Origin: Scatophagus argus
Lineage: Eukaryota > Chordata > Actinopteri > Scatophagidae
Assembly (NCBI RefSeq): GCF_020382885.2
Contig: NC_058513.1
Span: 11,557,641-11,621,640 of the forward strand
DNA: 64,000 nt
Reading direction: 5' to 3'
Part shown: positions 39,601 to 60,062 of the stretch, piece after piece
How positions within the stretch are numbered: position 1 is the stretch's first letter
Layout: each line of letters starts with the position of its first letter
The notes under the pieces: generated by a model
Seen by the model: the letters and a program-made list of their open reading frames with translations, nothing else
Told to the model about the DNA's origin: nothing
The model's database searches: none
Made by a program: the position numbers and the translations under genes

Positions 39601-42600
39601 AAATGTTAAACTATTCCTTTAACACTATTTTTACATCACAGACCACGAAATATGGATACAATTAAATGGCAAAGGAGGTTAAAATGACTATGATGAATAT
39701 TGTGTGTGTCTGCCAGCAGCCATGGGTTGCTGGCAGTCCCCTTCACCACACTTACTTGCCACCCACCTCATCTGGGATGGCTTACATACAATAACATCTC
39801 TGCCCTCTGCTCAGGACATGTACTCCATTCACAATAAACATATGGTGTGCTGTGTGCACTGTGTGTGAGTGTAAGCTCTGGTTGTATGTTTTTGCCAGCC
39901 AGGCCAAGCTTTTGTACCATGGAGTTCAACAAGATTCATGCACAAAGAAAGCTTTTTCAAGTTCAACGGTAGCTTTCGCTGGTCACATGGGAATTTTGCT
40001 TTACTGATAGTTTCTCTTTTGTGGTTCTGATATTTAAATTGTGGGAATGAGTTTGTGTTTTGCAATTGTTAAGTGATTTAAGTCAGAGCCTCGTGATCGT
40101 CTTCTTTTAATGTTTTAAAAGAAACAGTACGTCCTTAAGGCATAACACATGACGTTACCCTTAGGATGTTTTTTTTAAGTGTGACTTTTCAGTCTGGGAT
40201 TAGCTGTGGAGGTGTTGGACCATACTTAATCATGCTTTCACTCTTCTTCTGATAGCAATTAATTTGCTCTCGGGAGGCCTACTGACAGAAGTTAAATATG
40301 TATGAAGTCTAATAAAGCAGAAAATCAGAAGGATTACTTGTCCATCCTGGATTCAGCATCCAATAAAACAGGCTTACACAAGATGAAGATCTGACTTTAA
40401 TGCCTGATGATGCAATCAAAATTATTTACAAAAATCTACATTCTTTCTTCTTATTATTTCTTTCTTTTGTAACATTCAGTCGTGACATATCATTTAGTGG
40501 TTATGAGCTGCTAAGCAGGAAAAATTGTTCACGTCAGCCTCCGAGTTGCGGTTGGAAATACTGGGGCTTTAAAACAGCTACATCTTGGACTAGAACTGTC
40601 CAAATTCTGCCAAGATAGGCCTAATCTATCTTTAAAATTCCGTATTAGCAATTTTAAAGCACACTGTTTGTTTGCATCTCCTTTCCGTTGGCAATAACCC
40701 TTTCCAAATATGTGGCTGCAGCAAATATGAAGCTATCTTAGCTTTGCTTAGTAATCAGAAACAAAAAGAAAAAAGCTAGCTCTGTCCAAAGATCACAAAC
40801 ACACCTGCCAACATCTCTGAAGCTCAGTTATTTAATTAACAATTAATGCATTTCCTTTGTTTAATGGCTACGCAAATGTAAATGTAAAAAATGATAACTT
40901 CTGAGAGAGCAGGACTAGCTGCTTCCCTCTTCTTCCAGTCATGCTGTCGAAGCTAATGTAGCTAAGCTAATCACCCCCAGTGAGAGGATGACAGGAACAC
41001 AAAGACAGAACTGGAAGAAAGTGTAAAGAATAATGATATTTGAGTTACAGTTTATAGGTATTGGTATAATTGGTTTTGAGATTGTTTGATGTTAGTTTCA
41101 ATTGAGAATTATTAATTACATAATGCACAGATTTGGCACACACTGCTTTCATGACAGTCCATCAGATCTCATTTATCACTCAACCCCCTTCTTCTCTGCT
41201 GCTCTCTCAGAGAAATGTTTTGCTGTATTCCCCAAAGCCCATAGATTAACATGAAAATACCTTTCTGCTTACTCATTGGCTAGTGTGGTGTAATGAGGCT
41301 AAAAATAAACCCATGTTTGGTCAGAAAGGGGCCAAGTGAGAGAGAACTGAAAATGTTCTGTGTGCTTGTGTGAGTAAAATTCAGTTTGCTTGTGGTCTTA
41401 AGATACCTTATTCAGTGCAAGGACCACAGTCTTATGTTCTTCCCCCACAGGATATTCTAATTAAAAGCCAACAGTGCTGCGGTCAAGTGGTAGGCCTAAT
41501 GTTCATGGTTCATCTATCGTTATCCAGTCAGACTGTTCCCAGCAGCTTCCTGTTGCATTGTTTATCTGGCCATTGTTTTGCAGCGATAGGCCACAATGTT
41601 TTCTGCATTGTCACTCTCTTATTGGAATTCACTCACACACACACACACACATCACACATCATAGATACTTGGATAACAACAAACCAACGTGCACAAATTC
41701 ACTCACACACACTGAATCATGCAGTCAAAAATAAAAGCCCTCCAGATGCCATATGGAACACAGTTCAATGGGCTCTGTTAGCAGAAACCTGACTTACCAT
41801 TTCTGCTTTTCAGTTTATGGAATCAAAATAAAGTTTTCTAGACTTCCAGAGCTACAAAATGTCTTGGGAAGACATAACACTCATTTCCATATTGCAAAAT
41901 TGCATATTTGGATGGATATGAACACGTTATTATTATGCTAGCTTGATTCTAGTGAACATGGTTGCTGAACATCTTTTTTTCCCTCTTTGTTTCTCCTGGC
42001 AACGGGAGAATACAGAAAAGTATGACAATGACTTATGGTAAAACCACTCATAACCACTTAACAAGCCGTGGCCAGCCAATACGAGATCATGCTGACCATC
42101 CAAACATGACTGAAAACCACAGAACTTTATTTTAAATTTTAAAGTCTAGTTGGGTGGCACGGTGGTGCAGTGGTTAGCACTGTCACTTCACAGGAAGAGG
42201 GTTCCAGGTTCCCGGTTTGGGCCCTTTGTGAAGTTGTTCTGGGTTTTCTCCGGGTTCCTCCTGCAATCCCAGAAACATGCACATTTGGTTAATTGGCTAC
42301 TCTACATTGCCAACTAGGTGTGAGTGTGTGCGTGTGCGGTTGTCTGTCTTTGTGTGTCAGCCCTGCGATTGACTGGCGACCAGTCCAGGGTGTACCCCGC
42401 CTTTTCGACCGTAGTCTGGGATAGGCTCAAGCCCCCTGCAACTGACGGCTAAGCGGTATAGAAAATGGATGGATGGATAAATTCTAGTTCCCAACATTTC
42501 CAAAGATCCAAAAATTTGGGAAAAGGCGATCAAAATGGTGCATAATATTTATTTCCGTTTCACGAAGCCATAAAAACATATACTGAATATGATGATGTAA

Positions 42601-45600
42601 GATAGTGTGGAATAAGAAAATCTGCAATCAAACTATCTAAGGGGAAACAGATTTTCAATTGTCATGTCATTCAAACCAAATATGCACTCATATTCGCCTG
42701 TCAATCTTTTATGGTTTTAAACAAATGTTGCACAACAACTGAATTTGCAGTCACCCACTGAGCACTCCTTCCTCCCTCTTTCAAAACTCCAGCCACACCC
42801 TCGTTTTCACACAGAATCCCACTTGGTCACGTTATTCTCCTCTCTGTTGTTGTTTATTCATGTCCTCTTGTGCTGTTTTACTCCATATAGCACCCTTCCA
42901 TCTGTGGCAACTGAAGTTATACCAGTAAACAAAGTTATAGTAGCTTTGTCAAACCTCTTCAACCCAACAAACAGTTTGTTGGGTTTGATGCCATTCAGTG
43001 TAGAGGATAATAGCAGTACAGGCTGCACAGCGGTTGCGTGAATCAAAACAAACTAAACTCTGGCACTGCCGTTCAGTACTTCAGGTACTTCAAGTCGTGA
43101 ATTTAGTCAGATAATTTTGAGCTTACGTAAGAGAACATTTAAAATCTTTACATCATAAATGGTTATTTCTCTGCCTTCTTTATCCTTCCGTCCTTCCCAG
43201 GCCATGGCGTCTGTAACTGTGGCTTCTGCCAGTGTGCACCAGACTGGCAGGGTGACAACTGTAACTGCTCCAGGCGTACTGACACCTGTATGTCCAACCT
43301 GGGCTTGTTGTGCAGCGGCAGGGGCCAGTGTGTGTGTGGGGCCTGTGAGTGCACCCAGCCAGGTGCCTATGGGGCCACATGTGACAAATGCCCCACCTGC
43401 CCTGATGCCTGCACTATGAAGAAGTGAGTGTGCATACAGAGATGTCATATTCTGTGCCCAGAATGCAACTTAAAATGATCTGATGGCCTGTTGGATGTTT
43501 TTTTTTTCTTCTTCTTCTTCTTTTTATTAAAGGGAGTGTGTGGAGTGTAAGCACTTCAAGAGAGGCAGACTGTTTGAGGACAACACCTGCTCTCGAATCT
43601 GCAAGGATGAGATTGTGCTTAAAGATGAATTAGGTGAGACTCTTAGCTGAGGGAAACTCCAAACAGAAAAAAGCCACTCACTGAATGTTGATACCACTTT
43701 CTAATAAGGATCCATTTGTAAAGGGTTTCTAAATAGTAATTAATGGCATTATTAATAAATCATTTATTAATGCTTAATGGATCTGTGGGAAGGCATAAAT
43801 GAAAATGACTTCTGGGTTGCCAGGTTGTGGGAAATACCCTTGTTTAATCTACTGTGGTTGTAAATGTTAGTAAACAATTTCAGTTTATCTGTGCGGTTAT
43901 GAATTATATTATTAAGTTTAATAAGTCTCATGAGCTTCTTCCTGATGAATTTAAACCAGTCCATTGTAACTTTTCCTGAACAGCAACATCTCTGTCTCAT
44001 TGTGACACTTTCAGGATGTTTTTATGGTATCTCCTAAACCCCAGTGTAACAACAGCACATGGAGAGAAGGCAGCTAATTGACTGAGTAATTACACAGCAA
44101 TATCTACGTAATGTTTGCTAACATTAGGTAACTTTTTCCACCATAAGCTGTTGGTCCCACCAAGCCAAGTAAGACTGTGGCTGCAAGAATAGAACTGAGC
44201 AGTGGTGTGTTTTATTGCTCCTAATGTAACAAAGTAAATGCTTTATTAATTATTGAAAAGCTACAACCTCTAAATCCTTTATGTAGGGTGCCTTATCACC
44301 CAGAAATGTCTTTTAAATAGTGACGTGGATGAAAAATGTATAAATTACAAGGTGAGTTTAATTTATGAAAGATCTTCCATGGATATCAAGGTAAACTTTT
44401 AGATAATTACAAAACTAAATACAAAATACAAAACAAGAAAAGATATTCACGTCTCGACTGACTGATGAACCATTTCCTCTTAATTTTTTCCCACAGTCCT
44501 CCATGACACGAATGCTGTGAACTGCACATACAAAGATGAGAATGATTGTGTAGTGCGTTTCCAGTACTATGAGGACGCCAGTGGCAAGTCCATCTTGTAT
44601 GTCATTAAAGAGCCAGGTAAGTACGATCCGTCCTACGTGGATACTTAATGTAACAAATATATGTAACAAAAACACCAAAAACTGCAGATTTCCTCAGCTC
44701 TGCAAAGCACTTGAGGGTTTTGGTTTACAGCCTCTTTCCTCTCTCATGGATTTTCAGGCAGCTTTTACTCACTGATATGTCAGTGTTGTGTTTACAGGTT
44801 GATGCGCTTAAGGACAATAACTTATAAATATGCTTACGATTGTAAAAAGTAGAGATAAACAATAAGTGCAAGTATTGAACAAATAACAAAGATGACATCT
44901 ACAACCACAAATGGTTCTGGCAAACTTCTTCGCAAAATCTGAAACCCTTTTTACACAGAGACTCGCACTCGCTAGGATGCTGGCTTTGCTTTTCTTTCTC
45001 AGAATCAAAATCAGAAGTACTTTTTTGATCCTTCTGAGAAATCTTTTACACTCAACCAAACAATGCACTGATTCTGTGTTTCTACCTTTTATACAGAACG
45101 ATGAGGCAGCTAGTGTGTTTTTTCCTCACCCAAGTACAAGTTGTCACTTCCCTGCTGCATGCCCTTCATCTGCTCGTTAAATGTCCAAGTAGAAAGAGTG
45201 TGAGGCGTAAAACAGATTTTAATGGCCACGAGTGCCCGCAGAGAAAGTCTGTCCCTGGGTCTGCCTTTAATGAATGTGTGTGTTTAATTTAGGCACAACT
45301 GGGTAGCAGAGATGTACACCAAAATTTACCTTGAACACAGTGCACCCCACTGTGTCAAAGAGGGTCGTAAACAGCTGCCCAAGTCCTCTTGGAACCTGCT
45401 GACTCTACATATACTTGAGAGGAAAGCAGGCAAGAGGGAGGGAAGAGGAAAACAAGAAGGCAAAAGAAACAGAGAATGTTTTATAAAGCTGTGTTACAAA
45501 GATGAAAGTGAAGAGTCGAGGGAAGGTGGAAAATGGTCAAAGTTGACTTCAGTTTTCTCATTTAAAAGTTAATAAATGACATTGATGTTGATGAAATAAG

Positions 45601-47629
45601 CTTGGAACACCAAACTGGTGAACCTGATATGATTTGATTACAGGCCATATGCACAGCAGCTATAGGGATCAAAAGGGCCATTTGAAGAGCAGGAATTAGA
45701 GGAAAAGCAGGAATGACCAAGAGGAATAAAGCTTTGATGTCAGCTGTAAACCTTGTACCTTGGTTGCACCACTACTTTACCCTATACTACTCTGCACACA
45801 TGTATGTGCATGCAAGCATGTACTCACACAGAGACAGATGGCCACACAAACATACATCCAGCCCAGTAAACAGAAATGTCCACACACATATGGACCTGAG
45901 GACTCTTACCATTGATTGTGTAAAGGTAAAAGTTGCAACCAGTTTCAATACAGAAAATATCCGTTGAGTGTTGTTTCTTCTTGAACCTTGCAAACAACTT
46001 TTTGAACTAGATGTTGTAGACATAAAATGAAGAGGGATTTAGAAAGAGCCTGCTGTCCTCAAGTTTACTCAGAACCATATTTTGTGGTTAATTTGGTACA
46101 AAGTGTTCCAAAATAGCTAATGATGGGGAAAATGGCCAAGCAGAACACAAAACTGGATGTGTTATTGCAGTCTAGTGTAGGAAGGCTTCATCTTTAATGA
46201 GTCTTTGAAAGAGAGTACTGTCAGTTATGTATTGTACAGTCCTCCTGAAACTGCGCAAGTCAAATTCCTATTGAGTTTTGCCAGACCACAAATGAGGGAT
46301 GGGAGATCTGCGGTCTGGCTATGCAAGGTTACTATTTTCCACTTCATCCCATCCTCCTCTTTGCTCTTTGGTATCTAAAAGTCCCTTTGCCTTCTGTTCT
46401 CCACTGTTACTCTGCCTGCGTTCTCTTGCATCACTTCGCAGATCTAATAACCTTAAGAAAGTACCAGTCATCACAGGTGAAAGGAGTAACTGTACAGTAA
46501 AGTAGCAATACCACAGTGTAGAGATGCTCTGTTACAAGTGAAAGTCATGCAAGTAAAGCTACAAAAGTAAAAGTATTATTCATCATGCAGAATGACATGT
46601 ATCAGAATAATATACTTTACATTAACGTGTTCATCATGTTAATGTTGGAGCTTTTAAAGGTGGTTTAACTATTTCACATAGTTTATCTGCTGGCAAGGTT
46701 GTGTCATATTACACCGTATTAGCAGCATGACTGTCTTCTGAGTCTGACAGGCAGCAGTAAGCAACATAACATTTATGTGAGTGCAGGAGGACACAGGGAG
46801 GAAACAACTGTATGAAGACAGACTTCCTCTGGCCTAGCATCTGTCTTATCATCTACTCTGTGTGCACTTTACTCATTCCTTTATCTGTTCCTCCTTCCAT
46901 CCAGACTGCCCCAAGGGTCCAGACATTTTGGTGGTGCTTCTGTCAGTGGCAGGAGCGATCTTGTTCCTCGGCTTGGCGGCTCTGCTCATCTGGAAACTGT
47001 TGATCACCATCCATGACAGACGGGAGTTTGCCAAGTTTGAAGAAGAACGCGCACGTGCCAAGTGGGACACGGTCAGTCAGTTTAGCACGAGGCTGCGTTG
47101 AAATCTTCTTATGTGCTGTTTGTTCAGGGCTCAGATCGAAATCAAAGCATCACACACAAGACTCACACACAAAAGGCCACACACACAGCCTCTCACTCTT
47201 GTTTTCTGAAGATGTTTTTTATTATTTTTGTGTCATGCTGTTACTCCAGCAGAACCAAAGGAAGTCAGCGGAAGGGCTGGGTTTAAATTAGCTAACGCTA
47301 ATTGGCCTTTACTGGTAATAGGCCTCTGTGGGGCCTCAAAAACACACCCAAATCCCACAGGCCTAAAACCGCAAGGAATCACAGTAGCTTTAAGATGCTC
47401 ACTGAGTAACGGAAGCAAAAACATAAGCCACACATTTAAGTTAATACAAGATAAGATCACAGAAAAGGATGGCTGTCATATACAGGTAATGAAATGGGAC
47501 AAATATTTTATTTTTTCGTATTTTCTCACCTCATGTTTTTTTTGCGTATTTTCCAAACAGGGACACAATCCTCTCTACAAAGGAGCCACGTCTACCTTCA
47601 CAAACATCACATACAGAGGAAAAGACTGA
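30632..47629 (+). CDS. itgb3: Integrin beta-3 subunit, complete, 15 coding exons
   Basis: Beta subunit that pairs with alpha-IIb (fibrinogen receptor of thrombocytes) or alpha-V (vitronectin receptor) at the plasma membrane. Exons: 30632-30698, 31536-31621, 32300-32504, 32705-32957, 34904-35066, 35227-35388, 35548-35643, 36589-36678, 37079-37213, 38766-39192, 43201-43423, 43533-43633, 44497-44616, 46905-47071, 47561-47629. All are GT-AG and in frame, giving 787 aa (human 788). In order: signal peptide (about 1-22), PSI domain with NVCTSRG, hybrid and betaI domains with MIDAS DLSYSM (D144, S146, S148), the specificity loop CYSINTTC, four Cys-rich I-EGF modules in exons 10-12, beta-tail, a transmembrane helix about 717-741, and a cytoplasmic tail with NPLY (768-771) and NITY (780-783). 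The ATG has G at +4. The tail ([26 protein letters not shown]) and specificity loop fit beta-3 rather than beta-1, -5 or -6. Whether it is the a or b teleost duplicate cannot be told. Confidence 0.96.
31099..31462 (+). mobile_element. tRNA-like SINE or RTE-tailed element in itgb3 intron 1, with intact target duplication
   Basis: Starts GCACGGTGGTGCAGTGGTTA and contains a pol III B-box-like GGTTCGAATCC. It passes through the conserved ATTGACTGGCGACCAGTCCA block and ends in a (ATGG)n tail, as in teleost SINEs sharing an RTE LINE 3' end. It is flanked by a perfect 14-bp direct repeat, ATATAACCGCTCTA (31085-31098 and 31463-31476). Confidence 0.85.
33262..33599. mobile_element. MITE with terminal inverted repeats, itgb3 intron 4
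   Basis: Left end TTAAAGGAATAGTTCGACAT and right end GAACTGTTCCTTTAA are inverted relative to each other. Inside are TTAGCTTAGCTTAG and CTGGCTCTAGCTTCATATTT blocks. These match a very common teleost palindromic element. No coding capacity. Confidence 0.75.
34490..34746 (+). mobile_element. tRNA-derived SINE, itgb3 intron 4
   Basis: Begins with a tRNA-like head (GCTATGGCTCAGAAGGCAGA, then GGTGGTTTGATCCCC as a B box). It continues with CCTTGAGCAACACACCTAAC and ends AAAGCGCTATATAAATACAG TCCATTTACC, the usual tail of this teleost SINE. Confidence 0.8.
36685..36708. repeat. (CA)n tract directly after itgb3 exon 8
   Basis: About twelve CA units starting 6 nt into intron 8, immediately after the GTAAGC donor. 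Confidence 0.95.
39470..39623. mobile_element. MITE right-half fragment, itgb3 intron 10
   Basis: GCTAAGCTAAGCTAATGTGC and the end TTAAACTATTCCTTTAA match the right arm of the element at 33262-33599. The left arm is absent. Confidence 0.55.
40720..40905. mobile_element. MITE internal fragment, itgb3 intron 10
   Basis: AATATGAAGCTATCTTAGCT, AGCTAGCTCTGTCCAAAGAT and ACATCTCTGAAGCTCAGTTA match the inner part of the same teleost element. Diverged, with no clear ends. Confidence 0.5.
41633..41652. repeat. (CA)n microsatellite, itgb3 intron 10
   Basis: Short CA tract interrupted by TCACACATC downstream. Confidence 0.8.
42152..42478 (+). mobile_element. Second copy of the (ATGG)-tailed element, itgb3 intron 10
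   Basis: Same family and orientation as the copy at 31.1 kb, with several deletions, one of which removes the GAATC of the B-box region. Flanked by AAAGTCTAGTT (42141-42151) and AAATTCTAGTT (42479-42489), an 11-bp duplication with one mismatch, so it is older than the first copy. Confidence 0.8.
43690..43785. mobile_element. MITE-like fragment, itgb3 intron 12
   Basis: Begins TACCACTTTCTAATAAGGAT and contains ATTAATAAATCATTTATTAA, resembling a teleost element whose ends read TACCACTTTACAATAAGG. Only the left part is recognisable. Confidence 0.4.
44998..45030. mobile_element. LINE 3'-tail-like fragment, itgb3 intron 13
   Basis: AATCAAAATCAGAAGTACTT TTTTGATCC resembles the widespread AATCAGAATCAGAAATACTT TATTGATCC tail of teleost CR1/Rex1-like elements. 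Confidence 0.35.
46462..46640. mobile_element. Dispersed teleost repeat, itgb3 intron 13
   Basis: TAGCAATACCACAGTGTAGA, then TGCTCTGTTACAAGTGAAAG and TCATGCAAGTAAAGCTACAA, matches the common teleost repeat AGTAATACCACACTGTAGAA ATACTCC... The right part is lost. Confidence 0.55.
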
Positions 47630-48430
47630 TGCTGCTGAAAGAGGATGAAGAGTATAGGATGAAATAATGGACTTTTACTGTTCTTTGCGGGAAGGCATCG
47701 AATTATGTGCAGGCCTCTACTGTCACAAGACGATAATTAATAATTATATGTGATTGTAAATATGTAGAAATGATTCTGAACACACTTTTATCAGGGACTT
47801 GTCATAAACACCCATGTATGCTACACTGATAAATACAATACTGTTTTGATTTTGTGTGATTGACAAAGAACTCTTGTGTTGTGCAGGTTTATCCAAATCA
47901 CAAAAAACATATTTACAGTACATACTTAACCCCAACCCACAGTGTCCAGTCATGTTATTTATATTTTATTTGCCCATATATTGAGACATCGGCGGAGCTC
48001 TGACGCTTTTCATTTCTGTTTTCTTTACCTCTGATGGAAAATAGTATCGAAAGAAAATTACTGGCAGCAAAATCTGTAGATTACTCTGAATACCTGCTTC
48101 AGAGGCAGAAAAAACCAAAAGTATCCACGTGACTGGATATCAAGTTGAAGAATATAAAACCATGTAATGTGGGTGATCTAATTCTTGAAGTCAGAAGAAG
48201 GAGAAACAGGCAGATAATGTTACAAAAGAAATTCATTTCCTATTCACAATATTGGGATTTCCTGTTTGTGGTACTCACTGGGACTATGGCAAGATAAACT
48301 GTCTGTAACTCAGTCAAGTAAACTGCTAGAGATAGCATGTGGTTTGGACTAAACTGTTCTTGTTTCTTGTGCAGTGTTTTCCGCCATGTGGACAGTTTTT
48401 CTGATGTTTTATTTTCCCTGGAATATGACA
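47630..48430 (+). other. Probable itgb3 3' UTR
   Basis: AT-rich sequence between the itgb3 stop codon and the tandem AATAAA signals. It has no sustained reading frame and no recognised repeat. Its limits are inferred from the poly(A) motifs only. Confidence 0.5.
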
Positions 48431-48471
48431 AATAAAATGTCACATTTTAAATTTAGATTATGACAAATAAA
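48431..48471 (+). terminator. Tandem polyadenylation signals, itgb3 3' end
   Basis: Two AATAAA hexamers (48431-48436 and 48466-48471) lie about 800 nt after the itgb3 stop. They sit inside a short direct duplication in which ATGACAAATAAAATGTCA occurs twice, 35 nt apart. Either could serve as the poly(A) signal, giving a 3' UTR of roughly 0.8 kb. Confidence 0.5.
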
Positions 48472-48480
48472 ATGTCATAT

Positions 48481-50240
48481 TTTAGTTACTGTTTCCACTG
48501 AGGTGGATTTAGGAACAACGAAAGAGTGTGTAGTTTTGAGGCATTTTGGGTTTTTAATTTTTTAATTTGAGATTTATTTCACAGTGTTTGATTAAAGATA
48601 CGAGATCTCGAGACATTTGATTACAAATTATGTTGATTGACACTTTAGAAAGTATTACTAGTTCTTGATATAATAAGCAAATGTGAAACTAATGAATATG
48701 ATGTTCTCGAAGGTACAAGGTGACTCATTTCTGCTGTATTTTTGTGTTTAATGTTGAAAACTTTTTTTTGAGAACTTCAACTGAAACTCCATTTTACTAA
48801 GAAATACACCTTGATAGACAACCAGAGTTGTGGTTTCTTATAATATGCATTATGTTAACACTCCCTAGTGACACTGTTGCCTTGGTCAAGCTTTTATCAC
48901 ACTCAGGAATTAACCGAAGACATAAACGATGATGACTTGATTTAGATTGATTACCGTTAGACATGTGACTGATAAATTATGCTGCTGTTTCCTCGAGATT
49001 CTCACTCACATGTGCAGGGCTTCCCGTCTTCAGTGCTCTACCTAAATCTCCCGGACTTAAACTTCAGTTATAGCTTACTGGTCCTTGTGGGAAGTGTTGG
49101 TCCTCTGCAAATTATGCAGTTTATAAGACAAAGTGTTTCAGATGAATTAGACTACTTATTGTAGACTTGCATAATAAGCGATATTTTGTTTCTACAACAA
49201 ACTTTAAGAAACAAATAGAATTATTTGAGTTGTATAAATCCATTTTTTTAAAGGGACCTTCTTAGGCCTGCAGGTCAGCAGTAGGTTCAAGTTAAACCTA
49301 AGAAAGTGTGACCTCTAGTGGCATTTATGTGATTCGACAGGACACAGTAACTTGGTTAACTACACTTTTTGCGGACTGAGATTTAAGAGAATATATGATT
49401 TTATTCCAGAGCAAACAAGTAAAATCTGAATTAAACTTTAAACCTCATGGCAAATCAACAGGTTTCACTGGTGCAACCAGTCGGTGAGTGACACTTAATT
49501 AACCTATTTCTTAACGTGTGGGTTTAAGTGTCACCTTGAGTATCGGATGACGTACAAATAATTAAATGTATATGCATATATAAATTAATGTAGAAAGAAA
49601 CTGTGAGTTAGCTCTCATTAATTGACTCAGTCACTCATCATGATAAAAACTTCCTAATAGTGAGCAAAAGGAATTCATTACAGAAAAAATAAATAAATAA
49701 AAATAATTATTATAATAATAATTCGTTAAATCATTAGATTTGTATTATATATAGATATATATATATATTTTTTCATTGTATTTATTTGTGGGAGTCACTG
49801 CAACTTCATTTAGGAACGGGCATCATCTGTGCACAATAAAAAATAAACATAGAATATATTGAAACTGACTAAACAAAAATAATAATTATCTAGTCGTGTG
49901 GCCCTGCAAGACAGTGAGGGATAGATTTTAAAAAAAACAAACAAACTGGGGCACAATGAGTCCGGGACTCTCTGGTGCCCTTTAAGTCAAGGGCCTCGGC
50001 AATTCACTCTGCCAAGGCTGGTAATCCTTTGCCAACAGTATGCTGTCTGTTTTTTGGGTGGTTCTGACCTGAGGAGCTTACAGTATCTGTTTAACGAGCG
50101 CATGGGAAGCATCACATAAAGCTCTCCCTGGAGCTCTGTGCGGCCTTGCTGCAGGGGGTAATGATCTTTTATTAACAGTCAAAGAATGGACTCTAACAAA
50201 GTGGTTGAACTTCTGCTCCCGGTGTAAGCGTTACATCGCT
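48481..50240. other. Intergenic spacer between itgb3 and tlk2
   Basis: AT-rich, with simple A/T runs around 49680-49780. No convincing exon, SINE or inverted-repeat element was recognised. Confidence 0.5.
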
Positions 50241-50610
50241 CGATAATGACATTAGAAAGACCGAGCGAAGCAGAAATGTGACAACACTTGTTAAAGAGGC
50301 TCCAGAGCGTTGACAGCTCCAGGTTTACCCGTGCAGGGGCATCAAGACGGACGAGAAAACCCCGAGGATCAGGGCCTCCTGTCCGGATGACACCAGCAGG
50401 AGCCAGCTACACCGCTATCCTTAGCTAGCATTAGCTAAGCTAACAAATGTCTTCCCTGAATTCGAAATAATTGTAAATGGATAACTTCATGCGAACAATT
50501 TGATTTGAGGTGTGTGGGACTGGGACTTGTTAGGGGGTTTGCTGTCACCGGATGGACGGACGACATCCTTTCTAGGACTAACTGGCAGTGTACACTGAAA
50601 GGTTCTCCAG
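50240..50610 (+). promoter_or_regulatory. Putative tlk2 promoter and non-coding first exon
   Basis: This stretch is richer in CG dinucleotides than its surroundings and ends in TTCTCCAG followed by GTGAGA, a strong 5' splice site (GT at 50611). The next plus-strand exon begins 2 nt before the tlk2 ATG (acceptor TTTCCAG, exon from 52069). A non-coding first exon here is therefore expected. The transcription start is not fixed. Confidence 0.45.
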
Positions 50611-52070
50611 GTGAGACTTCTCTTGCAGCCCATGTTAACGTTAGCTAGCTAGATAATTGAACGTTGGCTAGTTTAGGTAACCTACCATGTAGCCTTTGCT
50701 GTTATATAAGCACAGGTAACATCCTAGTTGCTGTTAACACTGATTAAACCTGTTTTTACTTGACGCTTGATAACCTGAGAATCCATGACAACGTTCTTTC
50801 TTAAGATGTTGGCAAGTTTTTGATAAGCATAATAACATTTGCTAATCTTAACTAGCTAGCTAGTTAGCATTGTCCGAGTTTGGCTTCGGTTAACATCTTC
50901 TTGTCAGGCATAAAGGTTGTTCCATCAACTGAGATGAAGTGAATTAAAGCTGAAATATGAGTTAACCTAAACGAAGTCGAGTCTGTGGTTCGTCATTAAA
51001 GTTTAGATGAAGCTATATGGTTTTTCTAGCTAGGGCAGCATTGTTTTGATAGGCTTATTGGTTTAAATTAGTCACGGGCAAAACTGCAATGATTTATGTT
51101 ATTATTTGGTTGTTGTTGTTTTTTTGTTTGTTTTTTTGTTTTTGAATGATCATCACGGTGATGCGTGCCCTCAGATGAATCCATGTGTCAATTTGGAGTT
51201 CCTTATGGCATAAAGAAATCGTGCGCTGCCATTTCATATGGTTATGATAATTATATATGGGGGGTGATAGAGATTATTTTGGTGCCTCTGCCTTAATGTC
51301 TCTCAGATTTAAATTAGTAATGTAATGACAGTGAGGCATTACCTCCCTCAAAGATTATGTCCTTATTCAATGACTTTAATCTACTTCCCTCTTTGTCTTT
51401 CTGAATGTGAAACAGCATCTGCAGTTTAACTGGTGAAATTCTGAACTTCCAAGAAAGCATAGACATTGATGGCCTACATAAGCACCAGAGTCCAACAGCA
51501 TCTTGTTTCTATTTCTTTGACCTTAACCCTTTTCCTTTCTTTACCGGACTTCAGCAGTTTGGTCAAAGTGGTTGAATAAAATTTCAGAAGTTTCAGAATT
51601 TTGTTGGGTGTCCCTCTTGCACGTCAACTCTTGTTATTTCAAGAGGCAGTGCAGGGTGATTCATTTGCAATTAGAAATAAAAAAAAAACCCTTTCCTGTT
51701 GGCTTTTTTAAACACTGTCTTTAATTGAAATTGTTGTCTCAGTGAAGGGCAGTAACCTAGCGAACAAAGTTTACTTTGTGTCAGTTTTTGAACAGTGGTT
51801 CACTTTGGACAGTGGGCTTTACTGATCCAGCGTAGGCCTATAATCCCATGCAGCCGTGCAGAAAAGTGTTAGAGTTTGCTGGTCAGACTTTAGGATTGTC
51901 TATATTGTGAGTCCTCCTACCTGACTTGGAGACAATATTTTTGATGTATTGGTAGCCAGGGTGTGCTACTCTCTGTTCTGCGTGTGCATCAGTCTTCTCT
52001 TGTGTGACAACAGCCTAACCAAGCTAGTCCACTTGAGTTAGTTTCATTCACTGTTTTTCTCTTTCCAGGC

Positions 52071-60062
<7,992 letters not shown>

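Noticed and set aside
43107..43448. 113-codon minus-strand frame
   Set aside because: Antisense shadow of the Cys-rich itgb3 exon 11.
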